Assembly (NCBI GenBank): GCA_000231825.2
Contig: JH720298.1
Location: forward strand, 2,016,420-2,080,419
Direction: 5' to 3'
Origin: Tetrahymena elliotti 4EA
Taxonomy: Eukaryota > Ciliophora > Oligohymenophorea > Hymenostomatida > Tetrahymenidae
Length of the DNA: 64,000 nucleotides
Made by a program: the position numbers and the translations under genes. Each line of letters opens with the position of its first letter. The first letter of the stretch is position 1. The notes below the pieces were generated by a model. The model did not search any database and was not told the DNA's origin. It was given only the letters and a program-made list of their open reading frames with translations. Of this stretch, positions 62,880 through 64,000 are shown piece after piece.

Positions 62880-63010
62880 AACCTATATACACACTATCCA
62901 GTCCCTTTTTTTCACAGATGGCCAGGCAAGTGGTACCATAGTGTGAATAGCAAGCATACTAAATGACCACCAATGAGGTCAAAAATTTGTTTAGTGGAGG
63001 ACAACTAAAG
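62880..63010. ncRNA. GC-richer non-coding island with hairpin potential
   Basis: About 130 bases stand out by higher G+C from A/T-rich surroundings. CACACTAT (62890-62897) pairs perfectly with ATAGTGTG (62938-62945), and TGACC (62964-62968) with GGTCA (62977-62981). TGA stops and composition argue against coding. It might be a small RNA gene, but no tRNA, 5S, U6 or telomerase RNA signature is visible and neither strand nor ends can be fixed. Confidence 0.3.
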
Positions 63011-63680
63011 AACTGAATTGATTTTATTTCCATTTTAATAAAATTAATTTATAAAAGATATTGATATTAATATAAATATAAACTAAATATTAATAAATAA
63101 AATCTTTCACTGTGTGTGGATCAAATAAAAAAAATTATTTTTGCTAGATAAAATTTTGTAAAAATTATATTATTATTATATTTTATTTATTTATTTAATT
63201 GATATTTTACATATTTTTCAATTAAATTTTTTATGAATGAATTACTATTTTTAAAGAGAATTATAATATATTTCTTTAAAATAATTTCAATTTATTATTT
63301 TAAAATTCTTATTTTTGTATTTTTAGGGAAAATTTTAGAAATTCTTAAAAATTGATTTGCCTTTCTTTCTGATCTTTATTTCATTTTTGTTTGAAATTTC
63401 TTTTTTAAACAACAATAAGTTAATGATCTTTTCTAAATTAAATCAAAACAGAAATTTTTTTAGTTGAGAAAAACATAAATTAGTTTTAAAATAAAGATAA
63501 ATGACAAGGTTATTTATTTATTTTTAATTTGATAATCATTAAAAACTCATTATTATTTTTCAAAAAAAATAATTTTAATAAATAATAATTATATTATTTA
63601 AAATATTCTATCTCTATCATTTTATTCAATAGTCATAAAACAATAATTTAACTAATCTTTTTAGTTTTCTTAGCTTATTT
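63011..63680. other. intergenic, A/T-rich
   Basis: Nothing supportable is seen. Confidence 0.45.
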
Positions 63681-64000
63681 TCTAATGCTTGAGTCTCAAT
63701 TTGGCCAATAATTCTAACTTTTAGAAAATGATAAAAATTACTATTGAAAAGAATGTGAGAAATATAAAAATATTTATTAAATCTGAAAACAAATAAAAAT
63801 TAATGAATGAACTAAATAAATATCTAGTGAACCAACCTAAATCAGTAGCTTAATCACTCACAAATTAATTCTTTATTTTTTTATTCATTTAAAAATGCAA
63901 TATTAGTATTAAAATTTTATTTTTACCTGAGTTTAAGAGTCAAAGTTCAGAGATTAGAACATTTTACTAAACCAAATCCTAATCCTTATGCCATAAATTT
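63681..64000 (+). repeat. single copy of the main intergenic repeat, cut by the window end
   Basis: The ACTTTTAGAAAATGATAAAA block, the ATAAAAATTAATGAATGAAC spacer and a full core (TTTTTACCTGAG, AAGAGTCAAAGTTCAGAGAT, TTTTACTAAACC, AATCCTAATCCTTATGC) match the family at 38-42 kb. The array may continue beyond the window. Confidence 0.8.

Noticed and set aside
1..64000. tRNA, 5S or other standard RNA genes
   Set aside because: I looked for B-box-like GGTTCGAATCC and 5S internal control sequence and saw none on either strand. A covariance search could still find one.
1..64000. CRISPR, prokaryotic operons or ribosome binding sites
   Set aside because: The genetic code, introns and gene families show a ciliate nuclear genome, and the repeats lack unique spacers of fixed size.

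Overview
The window is nuclear DNA of an oligohymenophorean ciliate, most likely Tetrahymena or a close relative. It is extremely A/T rich. Every convincing gene reads TAA and TAG as glutamine and ends at TGA. Introns are mostly 47-75 nt GT...AG (a few are 340-690 nt), which fits Tetrahymena better than Paramecium, whose introns are about 20-35 nt. Reading frames computed with the standard code are mostly fragments of these genes or shadows on the other strand.

Layout. 1-5.1 kb: about 17 copies of a diverged 250-430 bp intergenic repeat. 6.2-6.5 kb: possible small F-box-like gene on the minus strand. 7.9-17.5 kb (+): a 3,013-residue gene with a glutamine/glutamate-rich, 87-88-residue tandem repeat domain joined to a degenerate RecQ-type helicase. 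19.0-19.7 kb (+): probable small unknown gene. 21.4-35.6 kb (+): a guanylyl cyclase of about 3,480 residues in about 21 exons, with an N-terminal P4-ATPase-like half and two class III cyclase domains. 36.4-42.5 kb: the same intergenic repeat again, first in reverse and then in forward orientation, with a 170-base assembly gap. 43.3-44.3 kb (-): decayed or incompletely resolved gene. 44.9-46.6 kb (+): Asn/Gln/Ser-rich unknown protein. 50.2-52.3 kb (-): WDR74/Nsa1 ribosome-assembly protein. 54.2-54.9 kb (+): unknown gene with an internal TGA. 57.6-59.3 kb (-): two-pass membrane protein. 60.6-62.8 kb: tandem repeat of about 550 bp. 62.9-63.0 kb: a GC-richer island with hairpins. 63.7 kb to the end: another copy of the main repeat.

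The genes do not form an operon or one pathway, as is usual for ciliate chromosomes. The two standout loci are the ATPase-cyclase fusion, whose ATPase half has lost key catalytic residues, and the RecQ-like protein, which keeps the overall fold signature and a Walker-A GK but has lost the DEAH box and motif VI. The transcript models below were built by hand from frame, phase and splice-site agreement. Both large models have total coding lengths divisible by three, which supports them but does not replace cDNA.
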